Both the position numbers and the translations under genes were made by a program. DNA of 6,043 nt from a bacterium (GTDB taxonomy: Bacteria; UBP14; UBA6098; B30-G16), in the NCBI GenBank assembly GCA_027007865.1, contig JALTEE010000230.1, forward strand, positions 1 to 6,043. The letters run 5' to 3'. Positions 1 through 5,333 of the stretch are shown here, one piece after another (within the stretch, counting starts at the first letter, position 1; each line of letters begins with the position of its first letter). Below the pieces are notes generated by a model that saw nothing but the letters and a program-made list of their open reading frames with translations, searched no databases and was not told the DNA's origin.

Positions 1-71
1 TTTAGTCAATATAACATCTTGTCTTATAATATGATATATCAAATTCCTAATAATATTTATAAAATTTACAC

Positions 72-100
72 TTGACTTTCCAAAACACAATGATTATACA
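72..100 (+). promoter_or_regulatory. Sigma70-like promoter of der
   Basis: TTGACT at 72-77 matches the -35 consensus at five of six bases. After a 17-bp spacer comes TATACA at 95-100, four of six against TATAAT. An overlapping TACAAT at 97-102 gives a 19-bp spacer instead. Transcription would start near 107, leaving a leader of about 70 nt before the der ATG. The surrounding DNA is very AT-rich, so chance -10 matches are common here (TATAAT also at 25-30 and 124-129). The match to -35 and the exact spacing are what favour this pair. Confidence 0.5.
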
Positions 101-111
101 ATAATATTGTG
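86..111. promoter_or_regulatory. Palindrome over the der -10 region
   Basis: CACAAT at 86-91 and its exact complement ATTGTG at 106-111 are separated by 14 bp. Nested inside is a tighter inverted repeat, ACAAT-AAT-ATTGT, at 98-110. Both enclose or overlap the putative -10 and start site, where a repressor would bind. No regulator is identified. In AT-rich DNA, six-base arms can arise by chance. Confidence 0.25.
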
Positions 112-179
112 AAGAAGGTCTTTTATAATTAGTTTAGAGAAATGGCAAACCCATTTGAAATATAAAGAGTTATGGTAAT

Positions 180-1502
180 ATGTCTTTTTATCCAAAGAAG
201 TTACCGGTAGTTGCAATTGTAGGTCGCCCTAATGTTGGGAAATCATCGCTGTTCAATAGAATTTTGAAGCGGCGAGTGGCGATTATACACGATTCGCCAG
301 GAATTACAAGAGATAGGCATTTTTCACCGGTGCAATGGAATGGGAAAGATTTTTTGCTTGTCGATACAGGTGGACTGCTATCGGACCCGAAAAATGAACT
401 CGAAATGGGTGTTGTGCGTCTTGTGAAAAGTGCAATGCAGCAAGCGACGATTATTATATTTTTAGTTGAAAGCGAAGTTCACCCGGATGATTTCGTGGTA
501 GCCGATTTACTGCGAAAAAGCGAAAAATCTGTGATAGTCGTCATAAACAAGGTCGATAACAGAGAAGACAGTTGGTCTGGTGCAGAGGCAGAAAAATTTG
601 GGTTGGGACAGTCAACAAGAATTTCTGCGAAATATGGATATGGTTTGGGTGAGTTGCTCGATGAAATTGTAAAATTACTGCCCGATACCGTGGAGGTGGA
701 TAGTAAAAAAGTTGTCAGAATTGCAGTTGTGGGCAAACCTAATGTGGGAAAATCGTCCTTTGTCAATAAATTACTCGGTCAAGATGTGGCGTTAGTTCAT
801 CACGAGCCGGGAACTACGAGAGATGCAGTAAATGCAAGGTTTCGCTATTTCGACAAAGAATATGAAATTGTGGACACTGCGGGACTTTTTAAAAAACAGC
901 GGAAAGACATAGAGTATTTCTCAGGTTTGCGAACATTGTTCGCTATCGAACAGAGCGATGTTGTGCTGCTTGTAATCGATGCTGTCGAAGGCTTTACCAG
1001 ACAGGATAAAAGAATCGCTGCAACCGTGATGGATAGGTTTAGAGGGCTGACCATCGCCGTGAACAAATGGGACCTTATCGAAGGGAAAAGTTCGCAAACG
1101 CTCAAAGAATTTGAAGAAAAAATTCGATACGATGCACCGTTTTTATCGTTTGTGCCAATTGTGTTCACATCTGCGTTGACAGGAATGCGTATTCAGCGAA
1201 CAATGGAAGTTCTTCGCAGGGTGGGAGAACTGATGAACCAGCGTGTGCAGACGGCAAAATTGAACGAACTTGTGCAATTCTTGCAGAATGAGCATCCACC
1301 GCCGGTTCATAACGGAAGACGACCTAATATACTATATGCTGTTCAAGCAGATGTATCACCGCCGGAATTTATATTTTTTGCAAAAATGGCAAAATATATC
1401 GCACCATCATACAGAAGATACATCATCAATCAGATTAGAAAAAGATTCGGGTTCGAAGGAGTGCCGTTCAAGTTGATTTTCAGAGATAAACGAGAAAGAT
1501 GA
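180..1502 (+). CDS. der: Der (EngA) tandem-domain ribosome-assembly GTPase
   Basis: Der is an essential GTPase that binds the 50S precursor and helps its maturation in the cytoplasm. Two G domains in tandem are plain. The first has the P-loop GRPNVGKS at residues 15-22, switch I Thr43, DTGG at 62-65, NKVD at 123-126 and SAK at 149-151. The second has GKPNVGKS at 185-192, Thr212/Thr213, DTAG at 232-235, NKWD at 295-298 and SAL at 331-333. The last ~90 residues match the KH-like domain, ending in a basic tail (RDKRER). At 440 residues it is the usual family length. The only plausible start is this ATG: an in-frame TGA lies at 156-158, and the PVVAIVGRPNVGKS block begins nine residues in, as in other Der proteins. 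The ribosome site is weak (AAAGAG at 164-169). It leads the plus-strand cluster with plsY and a MerR gene. Confidence 0.97.
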   Translation: MSFYPKKLPVVAIVGRPNVGKSSLFNRILKRRVAIIHDSPGITRDRHFSPVQWNGKDFLLVDTGGLLSDPKNELEMGVVRLVKSAMQQATIIIFLVESEVHPDDFVVADLLRKSEKSVIVVINKVDNREDSWSGAEAEKFGLGQSTRISAKYGYGLGELLDEIVKLLPDTVEVDSKKVVRIAVVGKPNVGKSSFVNKLLGQDVALVHHEPGTTRDAVNARFRYFDKEYEIVDTAGLFKKQRKDIEYFSGLRTLFAIEQSDVVLLVIDAVEGFTRQDKRIAATVMDRFRGLTIAVNKWDLIEGKSSQTLKEFEEKIRYDAPFLSFVPIVFTSALTGMRIQRTMEVLRRVGELMNQRVQTAKLNELVQFLQNEHPPPVHNGRRPNILYAVQADVSPPEFIFFAKMAKYIAPSYRRYIINQIRKRFGFEGVPFKLIFRDKRER

Positions 1503-1567
1503 TAAAGTATAATTTCATTTCTGTCGTGGGAAATGTTGGAAGTCGGGTTTTGCAAAATTTGAGATAA
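1499..1567 (+). CDS. Possible 22-codon small ORF between der and plsY
   Basis: An ATG at 1499 overlaps the der stop as ATGA and opens a 22-codon frame ending at TAA 1565-1567, in the same frame as plsY and 24 nt before its ATG. The AG-rich GAGAAAG at 1492-1498 abuts the ATG and is a poor ribosome site. The peptide would begin MIKYNFISVVG and end in LQNLR. The ISVVGNVG stretch faintly recalls the start of a Rossmann nucleotide-binding fold, but it lacks a full GxGxxG and is too short to interpret. It could be a coupling or leader peptide, a relic of an inserted gene start, or chance. I lean to chance. Confidence 0.15.
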   Translation: MIKYNFISVVGNVGSRVLQNLR

Positions 1568-1591
1568 TCGAGTCGGGAGAGTTTTGAATAT

Positions 1592-2194
1592 ATGTGCGAT
1601 TTTCTTGAAATACCGGGTGCAATTGCAGGGGGATACTTAATCGGCTCGATACCATTCGGGTATTTGCTTGTAAAGTTGAAATTGGGCAGGGATGTTCGAG
1701 AGCAAGGCAGCGGCGTGATCGGTGCAACTAATGTATCGAGAGTATTAGGGAAAAAGGTGGGCGTTTTAGTCGCGTCGCTCGATGTTCTGAAAGGAATTTT
1801 GGCATTTTATTTAGCGGCAGTTCTCTTAAAAACCAATGGTGCGGCGGAAATCGCTGCGGTATCCGCAGTAATCGGGCATTGCTTCCCCGTATGGATTGGA
1901 TTTCGCGGCGGAAAAGGTGTCAGCACAGCATTCGGCGCAACAATTATGATTGCAACTATACCGGCGATAATAGCATTTGCGGTGTTTGCGATAAGCATTC
2001 TCATAGCAAAAAGGGTATCTGCTGCATCGCTAAACGCTGTGTGGTCATTTGCGGGAATATCGTTCCTGCTCGATGTGCAGATTTGGGCGAAAATTATGAG
2101 TATTTTACTCGCTTTGTTCATCACATTTACACACAGGCAGAATATTGCAAGGATATTTGCCGGTGAAGAAAAAACAATTTTGGGAGATAAATAA
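1592..2194 (+). CDS. plsY: PlsY, acyl-phosphate:glycerol-3-phosphate acyltransferase
   Basis: PlsY is an integral inner-membrane enzyme that moves an acyl group from acyl-phosphate (made by PlsX) to sn-glycerol-3-phosphate, giving lysophosphatidic acid, the first committed step of phospholipid synthesis. All three cytoplasmic motifs are visible. Motif 1 is GSGVIGATNVSR at residues 39-50, motif 2 is GHCFPVWIGFRGGKGVST at 95-112, and motif 3 is HRQNIARIFAGEE at 181-193. Hydrophobic segments lie at about 9-30, 56-79, 84-103, 113-139 and 150-180, and the 200-residue length is normal. Motif 1 has Val42 where Asn is usual (GSGN). The start is fixed by an in-frame TAA at 1565-1567 and a GGGAG at 1575-1579, a rather long 12 nt from the ATG. 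Its stop overlaps the MerR gene start. Confidence 0.96.
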   Translation: MCDFLEIPGAIAGGYLIGSIPFGYLLVKLKLGRDVREQGSGVIGATNVSRVLGKKVGVLVASLDVLKGILAFYLAAVLLKTNGAAEIAAVSAVIGHCFPVWIGFRGGKGVSTAFGATIMIATIPAIIAFAVFAISILIAKRVSAASLNAVWSFAGISFLLDVQIWAKIMSILLALFITFTHRQNIARIFAGEEKTILGDK

Positions 2195-2583
2195 TGGTTG
2201 CGAGAGCGGTAAGAAGAATTAAGCCACGGGAAAAGTTATACTACTCCATTACGGAAGTAGGCGAACTTACCGAACTTAAACCGCATATATTGAGATATTG
2301 GGAAACAGAATTCCCGTTTCTGCGACCAAAGCGCAACAGAGCAGGAAATCGCGCGTACAGGAAAAAAGATATAGAGATGATTCAACTCATCAAGAAACTG
2401 CTGTATGATGAAGGCTACACAATCGAAGGCGCAAAGAACAAAATCCGACAGATGCGTAAGAGTGTCTATGAAGAAAAGATGAAGGAAACGGTATCTGAAA
2501 AACAAGTAGATGCAAACAACCTGCTCAAACTGCTGAAACAAATTCGAGACGAACTCCTCGAGATTAGAAACCTTCTCCGATGA
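2194..2583 (+). CDS. Small MerR-family DNA-binding regulator
   Basis: This is a 129-residue cytoplasmic protein with an N-terminal MerR-type winged helix-turn-helix. The recognition region is at about residues 17-37 (YYSITEVGELTELKPHILRY), followed by the WE-x-EFP-x-LRP-x-RN-x-x-GNRAY wing typical of the family at 36-55. A helix at 59-88 includes the common DEGYTIEGAK segment. The C-terminal part is charged, then leucine-rich at 110-129, and looks like a short coiled coil for dimer formation. There is no effector-binding domain and there are no metal-binding cysteines, so the inducer and targets cannot be read. The start overlaps the plsY stop as TAATG, with GGGAGA at 2182-2187 as ribosome site, so it is probably co-translated with plsY. 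MerR proteins usually act at promoters with overlong spacers. No such site is evident upstream of der. Confidence 0.9.
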   Translation: MVARAVRRIKPREKLYYSITEVGELTELKPHILRYWETEFPFLRPKRNRAGNRAYRKKDIEMIQLIKKLLYDEGYTIEGAKNKIRQMRKSVYEEKMKETVSEKQVDANNLLKLLKQIRDELLEIRNLLR

Positions 2584-2611
2584 TGTAAAATATATTTCCC
2601 AATTTGAGTTT
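2584..2611. other. Convergent intergenic gap without visible terminator
   Basis: The MerR gene and the TPR gene end 28 bp apart on opposite strands. The gap is AT-rich with a short T-run on the plus strand, but I find no GC-rich stem in it. Transcripts from both sides probably overlap into each other's 3' ends, or end by another mechanism. Confidence 0.5.
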
Positions 2612-3340
2612 TTATCCCGCTGGTAGTTTTTGTATAGTGGTATTTTTCGCTGGCGATTTTGTAGGGATGTTCACTTTCGCCTCAATTCTGGCGAGCATAA
2701 GAGTAACACGATTCGTCAGTGCGCTATTCGGATATTTTTTCAGAAATTCGGTATAAAGTTCGTGTGCTTTTTTAATGTCGCCTTTCACATCATAGCAGCG
2801 TGCCATAGCAGCATACGCCTCATCCGCGCGGAAATAGTTAGGATACTCCTTTACAAGTTGATAGTAGAAATCGATTGCTCTATCGTATTGGCTTTTTTCC
2901 TCAAAACAAGCAGCAATACCCATCAGCGACGCAGCAGCAAGGTCGCTGTCGGGATTTTCGAGCACGAGATAATCGTGATATGCCGCCATTGCGGAGTCGA
3001 GCTGCCCGAATGCGTAATACATATGCCCCATAAGATATTGCGCCACTTTCCCTTGTTTGGTGTTTCTATATGTTGAAAGAATCGAACGCAGTGTATCCAT
3101 TGCTGCTTGATAATTGCCGCTATCCATCAATGTATATACCATCGATAATTTGAGCTGCGCATCTTTTTTTACACTTCTCGAATAACTATAATATCCAATA
3201 GCCGCCACAGCGATAACCACGACAACTATTACCCAGATTAGTATCTTCGTTGGATTATCAGAAGCGTATCTATAAATGCTTGCCATATCCGATGCAAATT
3301 TGTCCTGTTTCAATTCGTGCCTATCGATTTTCCTTGCCAT
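2612..3340 (-). CDS. Membrane-anchored TPR protein, YfgM-like layout
   Basis: The 242-residue protein has a basic cytoplasmic N-terminus with the segment RKIDRHELKQDKF (residues 3-15) and one strongly hydrophobic helix at about 33-51 (rich in Ile and Val). At least four TPR-like helical hairpins follow, at about 61-93, 95-130, 135-171 and 173-208, with the usual A/Y/P pattern (YDRAIDFYYQLVKEYPN, IKKAHELYTEFLKKYPNS). The tail from 222 is low-complexity Lys/Pro/Thr. The topology implied is N-in with the TPR part in the periplasm. This is the layout of E. coli YfgM, an ancillary SecYEG partner and periplasmic chaperone, but the TPR fold alone does not prove that role. GGAGGA at 3344-3349 sets the ATG start. 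It shares an upstream motif with secG. A lipoprotein signal is absent, so BamD is excluded. Confidence 0.8.
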   Translation of the reverse strand: MARKIDRHELKQDKFASDMASIYRYASDNPTKILIWVIVVVVIAVAAIGYYSYSRSVKKDAQLKLSMVYTLMDSGNYQAAMDTLRSILSTYRNTKQGKVAQYLMGHMYYAFGQLDSAMAAYHDYLVLENPDSDLAAASLMGIAACFEEKSQYDRAIDFYYQLVKEYPNYFRADEAYAAMARCYDVKGDIKKAHELYTEFLKKYPNSALTNRVTLMLARIEAKVNIPTKSPAKNTTIQKLPAG

Positions 3341-3360
3341 CGTTCCTCCAATGTTAGAAT

Positions 3361-3391
3361 AAAACTATGACTCTTGCAAAATATCTAATCT
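3361..3391 (-). promoter_or_regulatory. Two-block motif upstream of the TPR gene
   Basis: Read on the minus strand, AGATTAGAT (3383-3391) is followed after 12 bp by TCATAGTTTT (3361-3370), ending 20 bp before the TPR ATG. The same two blocks, 14 bp apart, occur upstream of secG. The positions suit a promoter with -35-like and -10-like parts, or a binding site for one regulator. CATAGT matches four of six -10 bases. TAGTTTT also resembles the TAnnTTTG -7 element known from Bacteroidetes, but ends in A here. Confidence 0.4.
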
Positions 3392-3400
3392 GTTATTGTT

Positions 3401-3428
3401 CATATTTCCCATTATGACGGGAAAGATG
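3401..3428. repeat. Imperfect inverted repeat upstream of the TPR gene
   Basis: CATATTTCCC at 3401-3410 and GGGAAAGATG at 3419-3428 can pair over ten bases with one mismatch, around an 8-nt loop. It lies 60-90 bp before the TPR start, just outside the two-block motif. No T-run follows on the minus strand, so a terminator for dgt is unlikely in that direction. An operator is possible. Confidence 0.3.
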
Positions 3429-3465
3429 AAATATCGCTTTTTTTGCTGGATTCCCCCCATCAAGC

Positions 3466-3492
3466 GAGAAAATAACAGCGAGGTTTTTTCTC
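3466..3492 (-). terminator. AT-rich hairpin in the 3' flank of dgt, possible terminator
   Basis: GAGAAAA (3466-3472) pairs with TTTTCTC (3486-3492). Inside it AAC (3474-3476) pairs with GTT (3483-3485), giving ten base pairs with one bulged base and a 6-nt loop. It sits 52-78 nt past the dgt stop. The stem is AT-rich and is not followed by a clean T-run on the minus strand, so it is a poor intrinsic terminator. It may instead protect or process the 3' end. The rest of 3341-3543 holds the inverted repeat at 3401-3428, the TPR promoter-like motif and no gene. Confidence 0.3.
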
Positions 3493-3543
3493 TATCTTGC
3501 AGTTATTATCATAGAACAGAATCCTTTTAATGCAAATTGTATT

Positions 3544-4716
3544 TTATAACAGTTTTTCATACGGGTCGAACAGTTTCTTATACTCCATCATCGCATATCT
3601 ATCTGTCATTCCAGCGATGTAATCTGTAATTACCTGCTTTTTACCATCAATTTTTAATCTATTTCGCGATGTTTTTGGCAATTGTTTGGGTTCGTCAAAA
3701 TATTCCTTGAACAATGCTTCGATAATTATTCTCGCTTTTGTTGCCATTCTGATAACTTTGTAATGCCGATACATATTTTCATACAAGAATTTTCCCGCAT
3801 ATTGAAGTTGGTCTTCTGTTGCAGCGGAGAAACCGATTAGCGGATATGGAGCATTTCGCACATCCTTTATATTCTCCGGTGCTATTTTCTCGATTCTTCT
3901 CGCGGATTCTTGAACAACATCCGTAACGAGAACATTTATCAATTCTCGCACACACATAGATTGCAACATTTCTTTGTCGATTTCAGGGTGTTTTTTCCTC
4001 ATTTCTTTTGCAATATCGCCCCACAGTGGAAAACCTTGTTCCAGTTCTTCCATCAGGAACACACCAGAATTCAAACCGTCGTCTATATCGTGAGATGTAT
4101 ATGCGAGTTCATCGGATACATTTACAATTTGTGCTTCGAGAGATGGCATTTTTTCTGATTTCGTAAAAAGATTTTTTCCGCCGGGCTGGTCATATCGCGT
4201 GGCGTGCTTTATTATCCCTTCTCGTGTTTCGAATGTTAAATTCAATCCTGGAAAATCGGGATACTTTTGTTCGAGGTATTCCACTACGCGCAGCGATTGT
4301 CTGTTGTGTTCGAAACCGCCGATATCCTCTGTCAACTCATTCAGCACTTCCTCGCCCGTGTGCCCAAAAGGCGTATGTCCGAGGTCATGAGCCAAAGAAA
4401 TCGCTTCCACAAGGTCGAAATTTAAGCCCAAAACTCTTGCGATAACTCTGCCAACAGTTGATACTTCAAGTGTGTGGCTCATTCGAGTTCGATAGTGGTC
4501 TCCTTCGTGATTGACAAAAACTTGCGTTTTATATTGCAGCCGTCGGAATGCGGTTGAATGAATTATTCGTTCTCTATCCCGCTCGAATGGCGGACGATAT
4601 GAATGCTTCGGCTCGGGATAATGTCTACCGCGGCTGTCGGCGTTGTGCGTTGCGTAAGGTGCAAGCCATACAACTTCACGCCGTTCCCAATCATTCTCCC
4701 AGATAATAGTTTTCAT
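3544..4716 (-). CDS. dgt: HD-domain dNTP triphosphohydrolase (dGTPase family)
   Basis: This 390-residue cytoplasmic enzyme hydrolyses dGTP, or dNTPs more broadly, to the deoxynucleoside and triphosphate, trimming dNTP pools. The HD metal site is complete: His81 (RTRMSHTLEVS), His110-Asp111 (AHDLGHTPFGH) and Asp202 (VSDELAYTSHDIDD). The family's catalytic-loop motif GGFEHNRQSLR lies at 133-143, with His137 in the position of the proposed catalytic histidine. The N-terminal ERDRERIIHSTAFRRLQYKTQVF block (45-67) is also characteristic. The length fits the shorter dGTPase class (as in Thermus) rather than the ~505-residue E. coli enzyme, so specificity may be broader than dGTP and allosterically tuned. 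The ATG start has AAGGGA about 6 nt upstream. A strong promoter with a palindrome lies just ahead. Confidence 0.94.
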   Translation of the reverse strand: MKTIIWENDWERREVVWLAPYATHNADSRGRHYPEPKHSYRPPFERDRERIIHSTAFRRLQYKTQVFVNHEGDHYRTRMSHTLEVSTVGRVIARVLGLNFDLVEAISLAHDLGHTPFGHTGEEVLNELTEDIGGFEHNRQSLRVVEYLEQKYPDFPGLNLTFETREGIIKHATRYDQPGGKNLFTKSEKMPSLEAQIVNVSDELAYTSHDIDDGLNSGVFLMEELEQGFPLWGDIAKEMRKKHPEIDKEMLQSMCVRELINVLVTDVVQESARRIEKIAPENIKDVRNAPYPLIGFSAATEDQLQYAGKFLYENMYRHYKVIRMATKARIIIEALFKEYFDEPKQLPKTSRNRLKIDGKKQVITDYIAGMTDRYAMMEYKKLFDPYEKLL

Positions 4717-4753
4717 GTTTCTTCCCTTCGAAATAGATAAATCCCAAAATGAG

Positions 4754-4782
4754 ATTACATATTTTAATGTTTAACCTGTTAA
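4754..4782 (-). promoter_or_regulatory. Strong sigma70-like promoter of dgt
   Basis: On the minus strand TTAACA (4777-4782) is followed by exactly 17 bp and then TGTAAT (4754-4759). Each box matches the consensus at five of six bases, making this the best promoter match in the window. Transcription would start near 4747, leaving a leader of about 30 nt before the ATG at 4716. Confidence 0.6.
4771..4782. promoter_or_regulatory. Palindrome TTAAC-CT-GTTAA over the dgt -35
   Basis: TTAAC (4771-4775) and GTTAA (4778-4782) form a perfect 5-bp inverted repeat about a CT centre. One arm coincides with the -35 box of the dgt promoter, a usual place for a repressor operator. No matching palindrome was seen elsewhere in the window, so the regulator is unknown. 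Confidence 0.3.
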
Positions 4783-4806
4783 GCGAATTAAAGTTCCGTC
4801 TCATTG

Positions 4807-4827
4807 AGCGAAATAAATAAAATCGCT
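4807..4827. repeat. Small inverted repeat just after secG
   Basis: AGCGA (4807-4811) and TCGCT (4823-4827) could form a 5-bp stem around an 11-nt AT loop starting 3 nt after the secG stop. The stem is short and has no T-run after it on the minus strand, so it is only a weak terminator candidate. Confidence 0.2.
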
Positions 4828-4829
4828 AC

Positions 4830-5174
4830 TTATTTTTCGCCTCCGCCAGTTGGTTGTTGTGTTCCTCCGCCGGGATTTGCAGGAGCAGATACAGGAGCGC
4901 CCCCGGTTCTCTGCATAGTATTCCTGTTGCTTTGCGGAACACCGATATAGAAGTTCACAACCATAATTAATATCACGAAAATAACGCTCAATACAGCGGT
5001 CAACTTCGTTAGAAATTCCATTCCGCCTCTTCCTCCAAAAAATGCTCCCGCCGCCGATGAACCACCGAAAGCCGCTCCAAGACCTCCGCCCTGGCTACGA
5101 GGTTGAAGCATTATGGTAATAATTAGCAAAATTGCATTAAGACCGAGTAAGCCCACTAAAATAGACAGAACCAT
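4830..5174 (-). CDS. secG: SecG, SecYEG translocon subunit
   Basis: SecG is the small, non-essential inner-membrane partner of SecY and SecE that helps the SecA-driven export cycle. The family pattern is clear. TM1 lies at about residues 3-22 and ends in ITIMLQPRSQGGGLGAAFGG. The glycine/serine-rich cytoplasmic loop (29-51) contains AAFGGSSAAGAFFGGRGG. Next comes the conserved FLTKLTAVLSVIF segment (54-66), which enters TM2 (about 58-78). The tail after residue 79 is Gly/Pro/Gln-rich and looks disordered. At 114 residues it is within the normal range. The ATG start has AGGAGG 4 nt upstream. Downstream is dgt, upstream clpP. Neither is a fixed functional partner, so secG is probably expressed from its own promoter, where a tandem repeat and the two-block motif lie. 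Confidence 0.93.
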   Translation of the reverse strand: MVLSILVGLLGLNAILLIITIMLQPRSQGGGLGAAFGGSSAAGAFFGGRGGMEFLTKLTAVLSVIFVILIMVVNFYIGVPQSNRNTMQRTGGAPVSAPANPGGGTQQPTGGGEK

Positions 5175-5219
5175 TGTGCCTCCTAATATTATTCCTTTTA
5201 TCTTTTTTATACTTTCCGC

Positions 5220-5252
5220 AAAACTATGATTTTGCCCTTTTCAATCTAATCT
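5220..5252 (-). promoter_or_regulatory. Two-block motif upstream of secG
   Basis: Read on the minus strand, AGATTAGAT (5244-5252) is followed after 14 bp by TCATAGTTTT (5220-5229), then G. The blocks are identical to those before the TPR gene, where the gap is 12 bp. The second block plus the next base reads TAGTTTTG, a full match to the TAnnTTTG -7 element described in Bacteroidetes. No matching -33 TTTG is at the expected distance, so the promoter reading is unproven. It ends 45 bp before the secG ATG. Confidence 0.4.
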
Positions 5253-5270
5253 CGATGGGTATGGATTGCA

Positions 5271-5308
5271 TTATACTTAAAATTCTAAATTATACTTAAA
5301 ATTCTAAA
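5271..5308. repeat. Perfect 19-bp tandem duplication between clpP and secG
   Basis: The unit TTATACTTAAAATTCTAAA occurs twice head to tail, at 5271-5289 and 5290-5308, with no mismatch. On the minus strand each copy ends in TATAAT (5270-5275 and 5289-5294), so the duplication doubles a -10-like box upstream of secG. No good -35 is found 16-18 bp before either. The unit also contains an imperfect palindrome (TTAGAATTTTAA). Confidence 0.85.
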
Positions 5309-5333
5309 ATACACCTATTTCACAGAAATCTCA

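Noticed and set aside
142..165. A seven-codon ATG frame (MANPFEI) in the der leader
   Set aside because: It has no good ribosome site, is very short and lies in AT-rich leader DNA. Nothing distinguishes it from chance.
1541..1577. AGTCGGG repeated 30 bp apart in the der-plsY gap
   Set aside because: A seven-base direct repeat is expected by chance. The second copy is part of the plsY ribosome-site region, with no promoter or operator layout around it.
2584..2640. Bidirectional terminator between the MerR and TPR genes
   Set aside because: T-runs are present but no stem of useful length or GC content can be drawn.
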